A DNA stretch of 64,000 nt from Nelumbo lutea (Eukaryota > Streptophyta > Magnoliopsida > Proteales > Nelumbonaceae): the NCBI GenBank assembly GCA_022828595.1, contig JAKGHH010000008.1, forward strand, positions 27,768,378 through 27,832,377, in the 5' to 3' direction. The position numbers and the translations under genes were made by a program. Below are positions 1-10,326 of this stretch, piece by piece. Below the pieces are notes generated by a model that did not search any database, had not been told where the DNA came from, and worked only from the letters and a program-made list of their open reading frames with translations. Position 1 is the first letter of the stretch. Each line of letters begins with the position of its first letter.

Positions 1-5
1 TCAAC

Positions 6-17
6 TGGTATTAGAGC
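6..17 (+). other. LTR-retrotransposon primer binding site
   Basis: TGGTATTAGAGC differs by one base from the usual primer binding site complementary to the 3' end of initiator methionine tRNA (TGGTATCAGAGC). It lies just before a gag reading frame, so the 5' LTR should end within the first few bases of the window or just left of it. The LTR itself is outside the window. Confidence 0.75.
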
Positions 18-20
18 TTA

Positions 21-909
21 GTGATGATGCTAGCCACTAGAGCCACGATATCCGAAGAACGAATAGATCGTATTGAAGGGGAGGTGTGGCAGACCACCAA
101 TGAGCTGAGAGATATCAAAGAAACTCTCTTCGCATTGGTCGGACAGTTCAAACAGTTCTCAGTGGCGCCCAAGGTTTTAGAGGTCGAAGTGTCTAGCAAC
201 TGGAGAGGAAGCCGACGAGAAGGAGCTTTTCCCATCAAGGCCGCCAAGATCGACTTTCTGATCTACTCAGGTGATGACCCTGTCCCTTGGATCTATTGTG
301 TGGAGCATTGTTTTGAATTCCATGAAACCCCTGCAGACCAGAGGGTTTCCATTGCTGCCATTCATATGGATGGTGAAGCCATTATGTGGTATCAGTGGTA
401 TCGTAAGACCCACCCACAGACCACATGGTTACTTGGTTAGATCTCACTGAAGCTCTACGAGTAAGGTTTGGACCTTTTGGCTATGAGAACTTCAATGAGT
501 CTCTCTCACGGGTTAAGTAGACCGGGACCGTAAGGAATACCAAAATGAATTTGAATGGCTGGCTATTAGAGTGCGCGGCTGGCTGGAGGCCGCCTTGGTG
601 GGCTGCTTCATAGGAGGATTGCGGGAGGATATCAGAATTGAGATGAATACAATGCAACCCTCTACATTAACTGCAATAGTTGTCTTAGCAAAACTCTAGG
701 AGGAAAGGTTGGACCGCCTCAGGAAGATTGGGAGGCCCACTGGGTTTTATGCAAACCCAGGCCCAATACCCAAAAACCACTATCCTAAGACAGACTTGAA
801 CCCATGCCCACTGCTTCCAAATCCCACTATTCTAGTGACCTCTACCTCGAAACTCTCACCACCCGGTAAGAAAACCGGTTCCTTAACTCTTCGAACTAGA
901 TCTCTTTAG
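21..909 (+). pseudogene. Ty3/gypsy retrotransposon gag, broken
   Basis: The reading frame starts just after the primer binding site. It encodes a coiled-coil-like N-terminus followed by a retrotransposon gag domain: a segment reading IDFLIYSGDDPVPWIYCVEH, then FEFHETPADQRVSIAAIHMDGEA and MWYQW, which is the usual plant gypsy gag pattern. The frame is lost near 425 (a small insertion after the TTW codons), resumes as LDLTEALRVRFGPFGYENF, meets an in-frame TAG near 518 and another near 698, and continues to about 909 as the gag C-terminal linker. No zinc knuckle, protease or polymerase follows, because the sequence passes directly into a LINE on the other strand. It is a dead fragment. Confidence 0.8.
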
Positions 910-2170
910 AGATGCACACACCAGTAATCTTCTTCTTCTGAGCCCAAACCTCTTACGTTTCAAGATAAAATTTTTAAATCCATGAGAAAACAGGAATAGA
1001 GCTGAATACAACCTCAAACTTAGACTTCCCCCCCTCGACGTCCCCTCACTACTACCTGCCTTATCAATTAAACCCCAAGTCAGCCTCATCATCTCTCTAC
1101 TCCTCTTTGAGTTTGCTCCTCCATTCTTTGCCGCTAATTTCCCTCTCTCCAAAAGGATTCTTTGTTCAACCCCCTCCAAAAATTTAATTGTTTCTTCCTC
1201 CATCCCCTCCATTGAAACTCCGAAGAATTTACCCAACCCCAAGAGTTTCGAGGAAACCCAAGAAGAGGAGGCAGATATATTAGGCGGCTTACCTCCCTGG
1301 AACGATGAATTAGGTGTCTTTCCTTTGTTATTACTCAATGGAGCTGGACTTCCAACTGCTTCTCGCAATTCAATTTCTCTTCCCCACCTCCTGTGAGCTA
1401 AGCTAATTAGGTTCCTCACCCCCATCTTCGAATTGTTCATTGAACTCCGCCACCACAATAGGAGCAGCTTCAACTAGATCCTCTTCAACCTACGCCAATG
1501 CAAGATGGTGCACCTCCAACCCGGTTTCCTCCATGGAAGGTGAAGCTAACAAGCACAGAGGGCTAGGAGGTTGAAGATGAACAATCTGTGCGCTAACACT
1601 ACCATTTGAAACCATCAACGGAGAGGCCTGCTTGCGAGCATGCTCTTCACCACTGTTTCTGATTTTCTTTGGAGGCTGGCTGGACCAATTAGATTCCCTT
1701 TGGTTTGGGCTGCTATGTTCGTTCATATGGAGGAAAGCCCTGGGTTCACTTATTGCCTTGGGCCCAATCCCACTTCTGTACACCTGTGAAGGTCACCTAG
1801 TCGGGGTTGGTTGGTTTGATGTGGGCTTCTGACCCCTTAATAAATTCTCCTGGCCCCTATAATGCTTGAGGACTAGAGTATGCCAGATCTCTCTTCAGCT
1901 CTTCGGTGAGTTTTCCTCCATGGGTGCCACATGCATCTCCACCAAACATTGTTTAATTAGACTTTTTAACTTTTGATTCCCAAACTCTGCCCATTCGTCC
2001 CAATATTTGAATTTGAACACCACCCTCAAGATTATCTCTAGATGGCACATCCTGACCCTCCAAGACATCCAAGATCAGACAACTTGGATTAGAACTGGTT
2101 GTGTCTCCTTCCTCACCTTCACCAGCTACCGGAAAAGTCAATGGAGATCGGAAGTCAGATTGAACAACAC
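905..2170 (-). pseudogene. L1-type LINE: ORF1 tail and start of ORF2
   Basis: Read on the minus strand, 1473-883 contains the linker found at the ORF1/ORF2 boundary of plant L1 elements (SKRSREMMRLTWGLIDKAG near 1120-1070). It is followed near 983-940 by the start of an endonuclease ORF2, MDLKILS-stop-NVRGLG, where the expected tryptophan codon is now TGA. The element ends abruptly at about 905, where the gypsy gag begins. Upstream pieces (1490-1783, 1953-2170) are open in short stretches and look like a decayed ORF1 C-terminal region; that assignment is weaker. Frameshifts and stops make it nonfunctional. Confidence 0.6.
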
Positions 2171-2173
2171 TAA

Positions 2174-2260
2174 AGCTCAGTTTGGAAGGAGAACAAATAC
2201 AAATATGTACGGTGAAAATGCATACAAAATAGTACAAAATACAAAACTTCCTCAAGAACA
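2174..2260. mobile_element. Partial TAA-type MITE (family A)
   Basis: Begins AGCTCAGTTTGGAAGGAG directly after TAA (2171-2173) and continues with ACAAATACAAATATG, matching the termini of related copies at 27054, 38091-38525 and 42667-42772. I cannot find the opposite end, so it is either truncated or diverged beyond recognition. Confidence 0.5.
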
Positions 2261-2346
2261 AAGGTTTTTGAGAACTCTGAATCCATTCTCCCCTCTTTTT
2301 GGGACTTCTCATTCCCCCGATCTCCCCGCTGCCATCTCCTCACTGA

Positions 2347-2476
2347 TGGCAGATACTCAGGCCAGATTTGGACAGAGAACAAAACTTCCCCTGCAGCAAT
2401 ATTCACCTTATTCGGGATGGACTCTCCAAACCTTCAAGTTGCTACCTTTGAAGGGCAGATACTCAGGCCAGATTTT
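2347..2476. repeat. Short direct repeat
   Basis: The 20-base word GGCAGATACTCAGGCCAGAT occurs at about 2347 and again at about 2454, a spacing of 107 bases. The sequence between is unique as far as I can see. Its origin is unknown. Confidence 0.5.
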
Positions 2477-2666
2477 CCATGCAAGCACAAACATGACGAA
2501 ACCAAATCTAAGATGATTTGTAAGTGGTGTTGGGTGGATTTTCTAAATAATCAATTTGTACTAGAGATGAAGGGCCTGGAAGGGTAAGGAGTAGACCAAA
2601 AAGAATGACTAAAAGGCTCCTTGATTTTGTGATATTACAAAGGGGCAAAACAATTTTTAGTCTTAA

Positions 2667-3272
2667 GGGCCTGTTCGTTTCCTCATAACTCTTAAATCTT
2701 TTTTTTTATCAGTGAATTGTCAGATTTATTAAATCAAAGCCAAAGATAGTAGAATTTAAGGAGAGGCACCAGATGCTACCTCCCCTTTAAGGAAGGGAGA
2801 TGGAAGAAACCATCAACTCTTTAGTTAAAGAACATAACAAAGGAAAAGGAAAATTACAAAGAAGCCCAATACAATGAAACCTGAGTAGCCCCTTGTTTAG
2901 CAAGATAATCAGCCAAGGCATTAGCCTGAATTCTAATTGTCATGCTCCTCAATAGCCCTCTTAACTCTTATATCTTAAGAGCAATCTTTTAACTTTAAGA
3001 GAAAAATGATTGTTCGTTTCCTCTTATCTCTTATCTCTTAAAGTGCAATCATACGACTTTCTGTTTTCCAATGATACCCCCAAAAAACAAACAAAAACTC
3101 TCGTATATGGGGTTAAAATGGATATTTGATAATTTTCAGAATTTAGAATTTCAGAACAACATTCTCTGCATTCAGAGTTCAGGGTAAAGAAAAGTTCACC
3201 AATACCAATGTACCTCTTAATGTAATTATTGCACTTCCAAAATGTCCGATTTCAGAGCAAACGAACAGGCCC
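2667..3272. mobile_element. Tourist/PIF-Harbinger-like MITE with TAA duplication
   Basis: The ends are inverted repeats GGGCCTGTTCGTTT and AAACGAACAGGCCC, flanked by TAA at 2664-2666 and 3273-3275. It sits inside the reverse transcriptase region of a LINE, because RT-like sequence is found on both sides. A 261-bp LINE 3' end at 2701-2961 is inserted in it, so the MITE itself is about 330 bp. Confidence 0.85.
2701..2961 (-). mobile_element. 5'-truncated LINE 3' end (RNase H tail) nested in a MITE
   Basis: The minus strand encodes the RNase H C-terminus (QANALADYLAKQGATQVSLYW then a stop) and a 3' UTR that ends in poly(A), seen as a T run at about 2699-2707 on the plus strand. A near-perfect 15-bp target duplication (14 of 15 identical) flanks it at 2686-2700 and 2962-2976. 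This is a standard short 5'-truncated LINE insertion. Confidence 0.8.
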
Positions 3273-4462
3273 TAACTGCCAAGACCTTGGCTATCACTTT
3301 GTCAAGGCTACCCACCAGGTTAATGGGTCTATAATCTTTTTTGGGTTTTGGCCTCTTTTCTTTTAGGCACTAGTGCTAGAAAGATGGCATTGCCCCCTTG
3401 AGAATTTTCCCTTTAGAGTGAAATTCAACAGAAATCTCCATCAGATCATTTTTTTTTTTGTAATATCCCAACAATCTTGGTAGACGGCCATAGAGAACTC
3501 ATTGGGGCCCGGATCTTTAGCTTTGTCCATACTCCATTGAGAAGATAACATTATGAACCTCTTTTCTTCACTAAAATTTCTCTCTAAGGAGGCTGCTTGG
3601 GCCACTGGAATTGTGTTCTACTCCATCTCTACATTCTCCAAAACCAAATTCCTCCTCTCCTGTAGTAGCAAATATTGATTGGAAATGATCCACAAAGGCC
3701 TTAACAATATCCTCCTCCCTAGTTATCACCTGGTCCCCAATCTCAATGCTTGAAATCAAGTTTTTCCCTCTACCATTAGCTAGTGAGTGAAAGAACTTAG
3801 TATTTCCATCTCCATCTAACAACCACTCACACCTTGATTTTCTGACTCCAAGAAATTATTTTTTTCCTCAAGGTTTCCTCTAGTTTCACCTTCAAATTTC
3901 ACCTTTCTGTTCTTTCCTCTAGGTTACACTCTCTTCTGACTTCCTTTTCATATAGTTCCTCCATTCTCTTTGCAATTCTGTCCTTTGTTTCTTCTAGCTT
4001 TCTAAGTTCCTCTTTATTCCACTCTTTGATCTTTTCTTTCAGTTTCTTAAGCTTTTTCATAAATCTCATCCCCTTCTTTCTTCCTAGAATCACTTTGTCC
4101 ACCATTTATTTTATTTTATTTTTTCCTTGAAAGCTTGATCTTCTAATCACATATTTTCAAACTGAAAAGTTATAAGGTCTCCAAGAAAGGTTTCCTGACT
4201 TAAGGTTAAAGGGTAATGATCAGAGGTGACTCTAGGGAGAGCTTTCAGGAATCAAGACCAAATTTCCCCGTAGATTGTCCTAGTCAACTGAGTAAAGAAA
4301 TCTATTCAGTTTGGAACAGAGTGATATTTCCTCAAAATTTGACCAAGTAAAGGATGCTTGCAACAGGGTGGGTTCCTTATGCTGTAAGGATTCAATCAAC
4401 TCATTGGATTTCTTCATACTGGTAATTAATGGTTTGATTTGGGTTATTTGTCTCATTTGTGT

Positions 4463-5330
4463 TTCTTTTTTTTTTTATCAATAACTCTGAAAATTTTCAT
4501 CAATTAAGATGCTTTAATATACAACAAGAAGTTACAAAGAAATCAGCGTTGAAGCTGACCGAAGACAGAATTACAAATGTGCCCAAAACATATCTGTTCT
4601 TTGAATCCCTTGCTTTGCTAAGCTATCAGCCAAGCTGTTGGCCGATCTCCTAACCCAACCCACCTGAATAGACTTATTTCTTGACATCCATTTGAACCTT
4701 CTGAAATCATTCTTCAGCTGCCAGGTCACTCCTCCTTTTTGCGACCATTTTATCACAGATTTTGAGTCTCCCTCAATGATCAGTCTATTAATCCCCAACT
4801 CTTTGGCCTTCTCAACCCCATATACTAAAGCTAGAAACTCTGCCCTAGCTACATCACTCTGCCTAGGTTACCCACACAACTCCCATCGAAATTCAGCTTC
4901 ATCCAACCCTCATTTGTGTATTATTACATTGAAATCACCACCCAGACACCAAGGTCCCTCTCATAAGCCCCTAATAGCTGCTAATTCTTCCCATTCGTTA
5001 AGACCCATTCCCTTCCGTCTCCCACCTTTTTAACTTTTATTGAGACGGAGAATTGTCCAATCAGCTCCTCCAGTCCTCCCTACTCTCCAGCTCTTTGTTT
5101 CTCCATATTGTCAGGATTCCCCTTGATGCACCCCAAGGTGGGGCGTAGGGCCAAGTCATTCCTCTAATACCCCAAATACTTCTTATTCATCATATGTCCA
5201 CTTCAGAGAACTTTGCTTCTTGTAACATTAGAATGCCTGGTCTCTCTTTCCTTAAAACATTTCTAATAACCCTCCTTTTTTTTTGAACTCCTTTAACCCC
5301 TTACATTTCAGCAAAGGATCAACTATATTG
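4463..5330 (-). pseudogene. L1-type LINE with endonuclease joined to RNase H by deletion
   Basis: Read from 5330 downward, ORF2 begins with a decayed WNVRGL region. Then come KRRVIRNVLRKERPGILML and QEAKFSEVDI (5280-5190), GASRGILTIWRNKELES (5140-5085), and GPWCLGGDFNVI (about 4970-4925), which are endonuclease motifs. Immediately after, at 4910-4865, the sequence reads WMKLNFDGSCVGN, the start of the C-terminal RNase H domain. This continues through ARAEFLALVYGVEKAKEL and SANSLADSLAKQGI to a stop at 4571, and a poly(A) tail lies near 4465-4480. The whole reverse transcriptase is missing. The 4571-4798 part keeps an open frame. Confidence 0.75.
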
Positions 5331-5442
5331 TTAAACTAGTACATGCCACACCAGTCATATCGAGGCTATAGAACACAAGTAGCTGGTTTTGATCTCTATT
5401 ACTTTGTTTTAGATAAAGAATGTAATAGACTGACACTATTCA

Positions 5443-5470
5443 CACTACAAAAAAGTGTTGTTAGGGTTTA
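5443..5470 (+). mobile_element. CACTA-type transposon terminus
   Basis: CACTACAAAAAAGTGTTG resembles the terminal inverted repeat of plant En/Spm (CACTA) elements. It stands about 350 bp before an exon encoding a transposon-type protein on the same strand, so it is a plausible 5' end. No matching inverted terminus (ending GTAGTG) was found within the next 3.5 kb. Confidence 0.5.
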
Positions 5471-7234
5471 AAATACACATAGTGGAAAGTGTACTTTCAG
5501 CAGTGTTTGCGTGAAATGCTGTGGAGTGTCGTATCACATCACCACAGTCCTTTGCACCAATTCCTTGCCATGATGTTTTGTTTAAATGCCAACATAAGTT
5601 GACCATCCACAATGTTTATTTAAGGTTTTGGTGACATTTAGGTCAAATGTCACAAAAAGTTATTTCCCACCATCTCTTCCCTCCCCTTGTGTGGTGGCAT
5701 ATAGCGAACAACACAATCCCCCCATCCCCAAGAGGATAGTTTGGTTTTATGTTGAATCCTATGAAATATGTGTTTTTTTTTGTTGTAGGTGAGGGTGGAG
5801 GCATATGTGACTGAGCGGGTAGAACTTGGCACCCATGTCGAACTCATGGGTACCCATAATGCAGTAAGAGAAGTCTTGGGCAAGGAGCATCCTTCACAGG
5901 TTATGTGCTTGGGCTTCGAGCCATACCCAAGGCATGCTTTTGGAACCCCCAGGTCCGGAAACTCCACTGCGACCATAGCTGCCATGTCGCACAGCCAGCT
6001 GCAGCAGAGATTTCAAGGAATTAAGTTACAATTGCAGGAATTGCGATCCGACATGGTGTGGATGAGGGCCATGTTGCAACAGTTAGGGCAACAAATGGGC
6101 CTGCCTGATTTATTTCCCCCTCCCCCTCCAGTACAGGTAAAATCTTGCTATGTGGTCGGATTTGTGTTGAAATCATGTTATTGAACTGTGTGAACTATAT
6201 GATTTTGTTTCAATGAACTATATGATTCCTTATACAGTCACTAACTCAAAAACTAAAAAGCTAATAGATTTTAAATTCCGTAACTAGTGGATGATAAACA
6301 CATTAGGTTTCACATGGTTTATCCAGTGTGATTTAATAATTGATGTAATAAAATGAAGATCATGCTTAGCTTAATTGGTTGGTTCTCAACTGGTGATTGT
6401 GCTTAATGTCACTGATTGTCATTAATGTTGGTCATGCTATGGATGTGATGGAAGTTTGCTATAGTAGAATACTCATTTTGCCTCTTCCATTTTTTTTGGC
6501 TGCTGCAAATGGAATAACATTTTACTGGTACAAGTGGCAGTGGTCAATCCCTCATTTCAGCCTTCAATTTTCTCTTCACTCGCCCCTATTTGCTACTACA
6601 AATAGCAACAGGAATCAACCGCAAGCCAATTCCTATTTGATTCATTTAACTGCTGGAAATTGTAGTAGTTATACCCCTTACAACTGAACCCATCTACATC
6701 TTTTAGTCTAATTCAATTCAGCCCACCTGAATCTCCTAGAACCTAAGCCAACATCAGTCTACCTAAGCCTCTTAGAAACCAATTCAGCCTACTTTGCTTA
6801 AGCCTAACCCATTTAAATCTACTCACACCTCAGTTACTCAGCCCACTTAAATTCCCCTAAAACCAAAACTCACCCAACCTGATAGAAACCAACACAGCCT
6901 TAGAGCTGCAAATGGATTGAATCAAATTGGATGTAGGTAGATCCAAAATGGATTCGTTTTTATCTGAATTTGAATCAGATTGTATCCATTGGATATGCAG
7001 CAGTTTCGAAATGAATTCAGATTATAATTGGATTTTGAATAGTATAAATAATTTAGGGGGATATCTAGGTTCTTTTTGTAAGGGGGGTTTAGGTGAATGA
7101 GAGTGCTGTTTATGTTCTTGTATAGGCGCCAGAAATGTGGCTGTGGTTTATGTGAAGTTGTTTTGATTTTTTTTTTCTCTCTGGTGATGCCTTATCACCT
7201 TCCTTCTTTGTACTTAAAAACCTCTAGAAGCCAA

Positions 7235-7442
7235 TCCAACCCAAACCTCTAAACACTTGTTGGAACCCCACACAACCCAACATAACCCATCCAAATCTCC
7301 AACATCAACTCAACCTACCTATTTCTTTTTGAACATAATCCAACCCAAACCTCTAAACACTTACGGGAACCACACTCAACCCAACATAACCCATCCAAAT
7401 CGCCAACATCAACTCAACCTACTTATTTCTTTTAGAAACATA
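7235..7442. repeat. Two tandem copies, 104-bp period
   Basis: The block beginning CAACCCAAACCTCTAAACAC is repeated after 104 bases with few differences; both copies contain CCCAACATAACCCATCC. It is a local duplication within the AC-rich tract. Confidence 0.8.
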
Positions 7443-8014
7443 ATCCAATCCAATACTTTAGCCAACAATACAACATACCTATTCCTCATAGAACACAATC
7501 CAATCCCAAACTTCCAACACTTGTAGAAACCCAACCCAACTCAACCCAATCTGCCTACACCTCTTAGAAGTTAGATCCAACCAACCCAATGCTCTTACAC
7601 CTATAAGAGCCCAATTCCATTTATCCCTTAAAACCCAAACCAACCTCTACCCACCTAGATCCGTTCAAATTAAACCAATCCTTGTTCATCTCAAGACCTT
7701 GCCCCAATTCAGCCCCAAGACCAATCCTTGTTCAGCTCAAAATTAGCCTTAGGACCAACTCATTTGTTCGATCTCAAACCAGTAGAAACCAGCCCCATTT
7801 TCATCTTTGGAAGTCAGCCTAAACAAGCCCATTACTTCACCCATAAACCAATCCTAATCCCACAATAATTCAGCTTTGTAAACCCTCCTTATCATCCACC
7901 CTGCTTAGGTCATCATGCATTGTTGAACCCAATTTAGGCTACCCTAACCCATTGAAAAACAACCCATACACCTAGAACCCACCTCAATTAGCCTAACCCT
8001 CTAAAAATCATCAC

Positions 8015-8123
8015 TCACTTAGAACCCACCTCAACTAGCGCAACCCACTAACCTAGAACCCACCTCAACTAGCGCAACCCACTAACCTAGAACCCACCTC
8101 AACTAGTGTAACCCACTCACCTG
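8015..8123. repeat. 34-bp minisatellite, about three copies
   Basis: The unit contains AGAACCCACCTCAACTAGCG and CAACCCACTAACCT. Copies start at 8021, 8055 and 8089, giving an exact 34-base period. The last copy is slightly diverged. Confidence 0.85.
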
Positions 8124-8666
8124 GATCTCAATTTGTAATGCTATCAGAAATCCAACTATTGGATTTCAAAATTAAAGCCCTTATAGAACTCTTAGTAAAA
8201 GCCTAGGAGGATATTCCGCATTGCATGGGTTTGTTTACTAGTATATGTCTAAATCAAATATATTAAATCTTTTTCCATTACTTTCATGTGCAGAGCCACG
8301 AGTTGGTAGTCACTCCAGTTCTGGGTGCAGATGATCCCTATCCCACTCCTGAAGTATCATTGCTAGACTCAGTAATTTACCTCAACTCTAACTTTCATAT
8401 ATTCACAACTTTTTGTGTGAAATAAACATTGCGTTTTCATCTTTGCAGGAAAGGCAGCTGTCTGGAACAGCATCATCTCAGACGCCTGCAAGAGGGAATG
8501 AGAAGGGGAAGGGGAAGAATAATTAATTGTAAACGAACTTCTTCCTAATTCAATATTGAATTTAGGTTTTATTTCAATGGCATAATTGTTATCTGTTGAA
8601 TGATTGTATAGATGTGATTTAATGAATGGACGTGAAGAGTTCTCTAGAAAACAAGTATAAGGATTT

Positions 8667-8890
8667 CACTACAAAAAAAAAAAGAAAGAAAAATAACAAC
8701 AATCACTTAATTACAATTATAAATGATTGTTCCCAAAAAACAAAACAAAAATTGGTTACTTAACTCTCGCTAAATAGGTAGCCATTCACAATTATAGGCA
8801 AGAAATTTAAAATAATTGTTGCTAATTTTGAAAACCAGCCTTTTAAAATTGTTGCTTTTTTCTTGCAAAATTAATTGTTGCTAATTACAC
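8667..8890 (+). mobile_element. Second CACTA-like terminus with subterminal repeats
   Basis: CACTACAAAAAAAAAAAG at 8667 has the same orientation as the terminus at 5443. Over the next 220 bases the word AATTGTTGCTAATT or a close variant recurs (about 8814, 8849 and 8873), as expected of subterminal transposase binding repeats in CACTA elements. Sequence to the right shows no transposon gene. Confidence 0.45.
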
Positions 8891-10326
8891 AAATTAGAAA
8901 ATTTCCCACCATGTCATTCTATTCCCTCCGTAGAGAATGGCATGCTTCTACCAAGTTCCCTCCACTATATATATATTTTTTTGAGTTTGAAATCAATTGG
9001 AAAAGCAACTCTAAAAGAATGATGATATGAAGGTTTCTAGATGTTACTTCACTCGCCCATATTCCTCTTGTATTCTCTTTGATATCTCTCCACAATTTGT
9101 GCGACTTCGACTGAACTGACAAGGATTGTGATTTGAAGGTTTCAGAAGTTAGTATCTCTCTGCTAGCCTCTAATAATGGCTTACTTTCTAGGAACATTAG
9201 ACAGGGGGATTCTCTTTGTTTGAAGATTTGGAGAGGTTATGAATTTCTTAGTTCATCACTAATCCTCACTCTCAGAGTAAATGGATACACATCAGTGGTT
9301 GAGCAAGATAAATAGGGGAAGATAAACAATTTGAAGTAAGATTTGTATAATCAAGATTTCTGTACATATCATTCATAAAAAAAAGATTTCTATGCATGTC
9401 TTTTTTTCTCTCACCCCCTCTCTCATCGTTTGTGTTTGTTTTCAGGAAAACAAGATTGAGCTTGGCTTTTCTTCAGCTTATATGCTTTGGACAGCAGCAT
9501 ATTGCATCCCCAAAGAGAGGTTCGATCTCCTTTGAGTCTTGCTCTCTAACATCTCTCTCTCTCTCTCTCTCTCTTGTTTTAACGCTAAAGTTGATTAGAT
9601 GCTTCTTTGCTTACTATAGATAGTTGGTTTTATATTTATTCATGTTTTACAACAATCAGATCTTATGTTTTTATCTTAACAACAATAATGATATTCAGTT
9701 GGAAAAATTAGCAAAAGAAAGACATCCTTTTGTCTCTCACTATGCCTAAGTGTCCATCATTAACTCCGCTTTATAGGCCTTTTTCTTCTCAAACTGAATA
9801 GAGAATTGGAGTTTGAAGCCTGCTTCCTTTCGTATTGGACTTTCGTGGGTCTATTTTCATGTCAATGAATTTATGCTCCTAAGATTTGAGAGACAGTCTA
9901 TTGATTTGCTTTCTTTGGTTCTAGGACTGGAGTTTTAATCTTCTCTGACACTATAGCAAGTACGGAACTGAACTCATCGTACTTCTTCAACTTATTCAAC
10001 TGTTATGTCTGCAAAATGTAATCTTCAACTATTTTGCTTTCTTCATTTTGTGGGTTCTCTTGCTTTTTATGCCCTCTTGTGAGTCCGTTTAACAAAGCTA
10101 GGTGCTCTATTGCTTTCCTGTTGTGGCGCAAGCTTGATTATCAAAAGAAAAGAAGGAAATATCAAAATAATTACATATGATGTTTCTATTCTTTTCTCCC
10201 TTATCTTTAGATACCCAGATGTTGGGGGAACAATTAGTATCTCTTGGTCCTTTGTTGTGACTTGTGAGGGAATTATTGACAAAATTTGTATAAAGGATTT
10301 TCTTTTCTTTGCAATATAGTGATGTT
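8891..10326. other. Intergenic, no supported gene
   Basis: AT-rich sequence with scattered short open frames that lack splice partners or recognisable motifs. It contains a (CT)n microsatellite at 9552-9574. I see no gene or intact mobile element here. Confidence 0.5.
9552..9574. repeat. (CT)n microsatellite
   Basis: About eleven uninterrupted CT units. Confidence 0.9.

Larger units (their letters stand above)
2580..4440 (-). pseudogene. L1-type LINE ORF2 (endonuclease end to RT), interrupted
   Basis: Minus-strand order is that of a LINE ORF2. At 4440-4130 is the endonuclease C-terminus (ASFTWSNFEE, then LPRVTSDHYPLTL-like residues in a decayed frame). At 4105-3899 is a charged linker (KLKKLKEKIKEWNKEELR). 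At 3822-3571 is the pre-RT motif DGDGNTKFFHSLANGRGKN. From about 3530 the RT core follows (KAKDPGPNEFSMAVYQDCWD), then frameshifted pieces to 3275. The RT resumes on the far side of a MITE at about 2660-2590 (SQNQGAF). Many stops and shifts show it is dead. It is 5'-truncated and no poly(A) end is visible for it. Confidence 0.75.
6690..8130. repeat. AC-rich, G-poor degenerate repeat tract
   Basis: The plus strand is dominated by CCCAACC, AACCCA, CCTCAAC and CTTAGAA words with little G for about 1.4 kb, lying entirely within the first intron of the CACTA-like gene fragment. Two regular sub-arrays occur inside it (7235-7442 and 8015-8123). A short 6900-7160 stretch interrupts the skew and contains a dispersed GCAAATGGATTGAATC-type repeat. 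No coding potential is visible. Confidence 0.65.
5789..8526 (+). pseudogene. 3' exons of a CACTA-type transposon protein
   Basis: Three exons can be joined in one frame: 5789-6136, 8294-8371 and 8449-8526. Each is flanked by AG and GT and ends in phase 0; the last ends with TAA. The first exon reads VELGTHVELMGTHNAVREVLG, then MCLGFEPYPRHAFGTP, the pattern of the Transposase_24-type C-terminal region of plant En/Spm proteins. After it come a glutamine-rich helix (residues about 65-100 of the exon) and a proline run. The tail is lysine/glycine-rich (EKGKGKNN). No upstream exon or start codon is visible between 5443 and 5789, so the gene is 5'-truncated. The family call rests on motif memory and could be a related mobile-element protein. 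Confidence 0.55.

Noticed and set aside
8667..8890. 3' end of the CACTA element that starts at 5443
   Set aside because: The terminus at 8667 has the same orientation as the one at 5443; a true 3' end would be inverted (ending GTAGTG).
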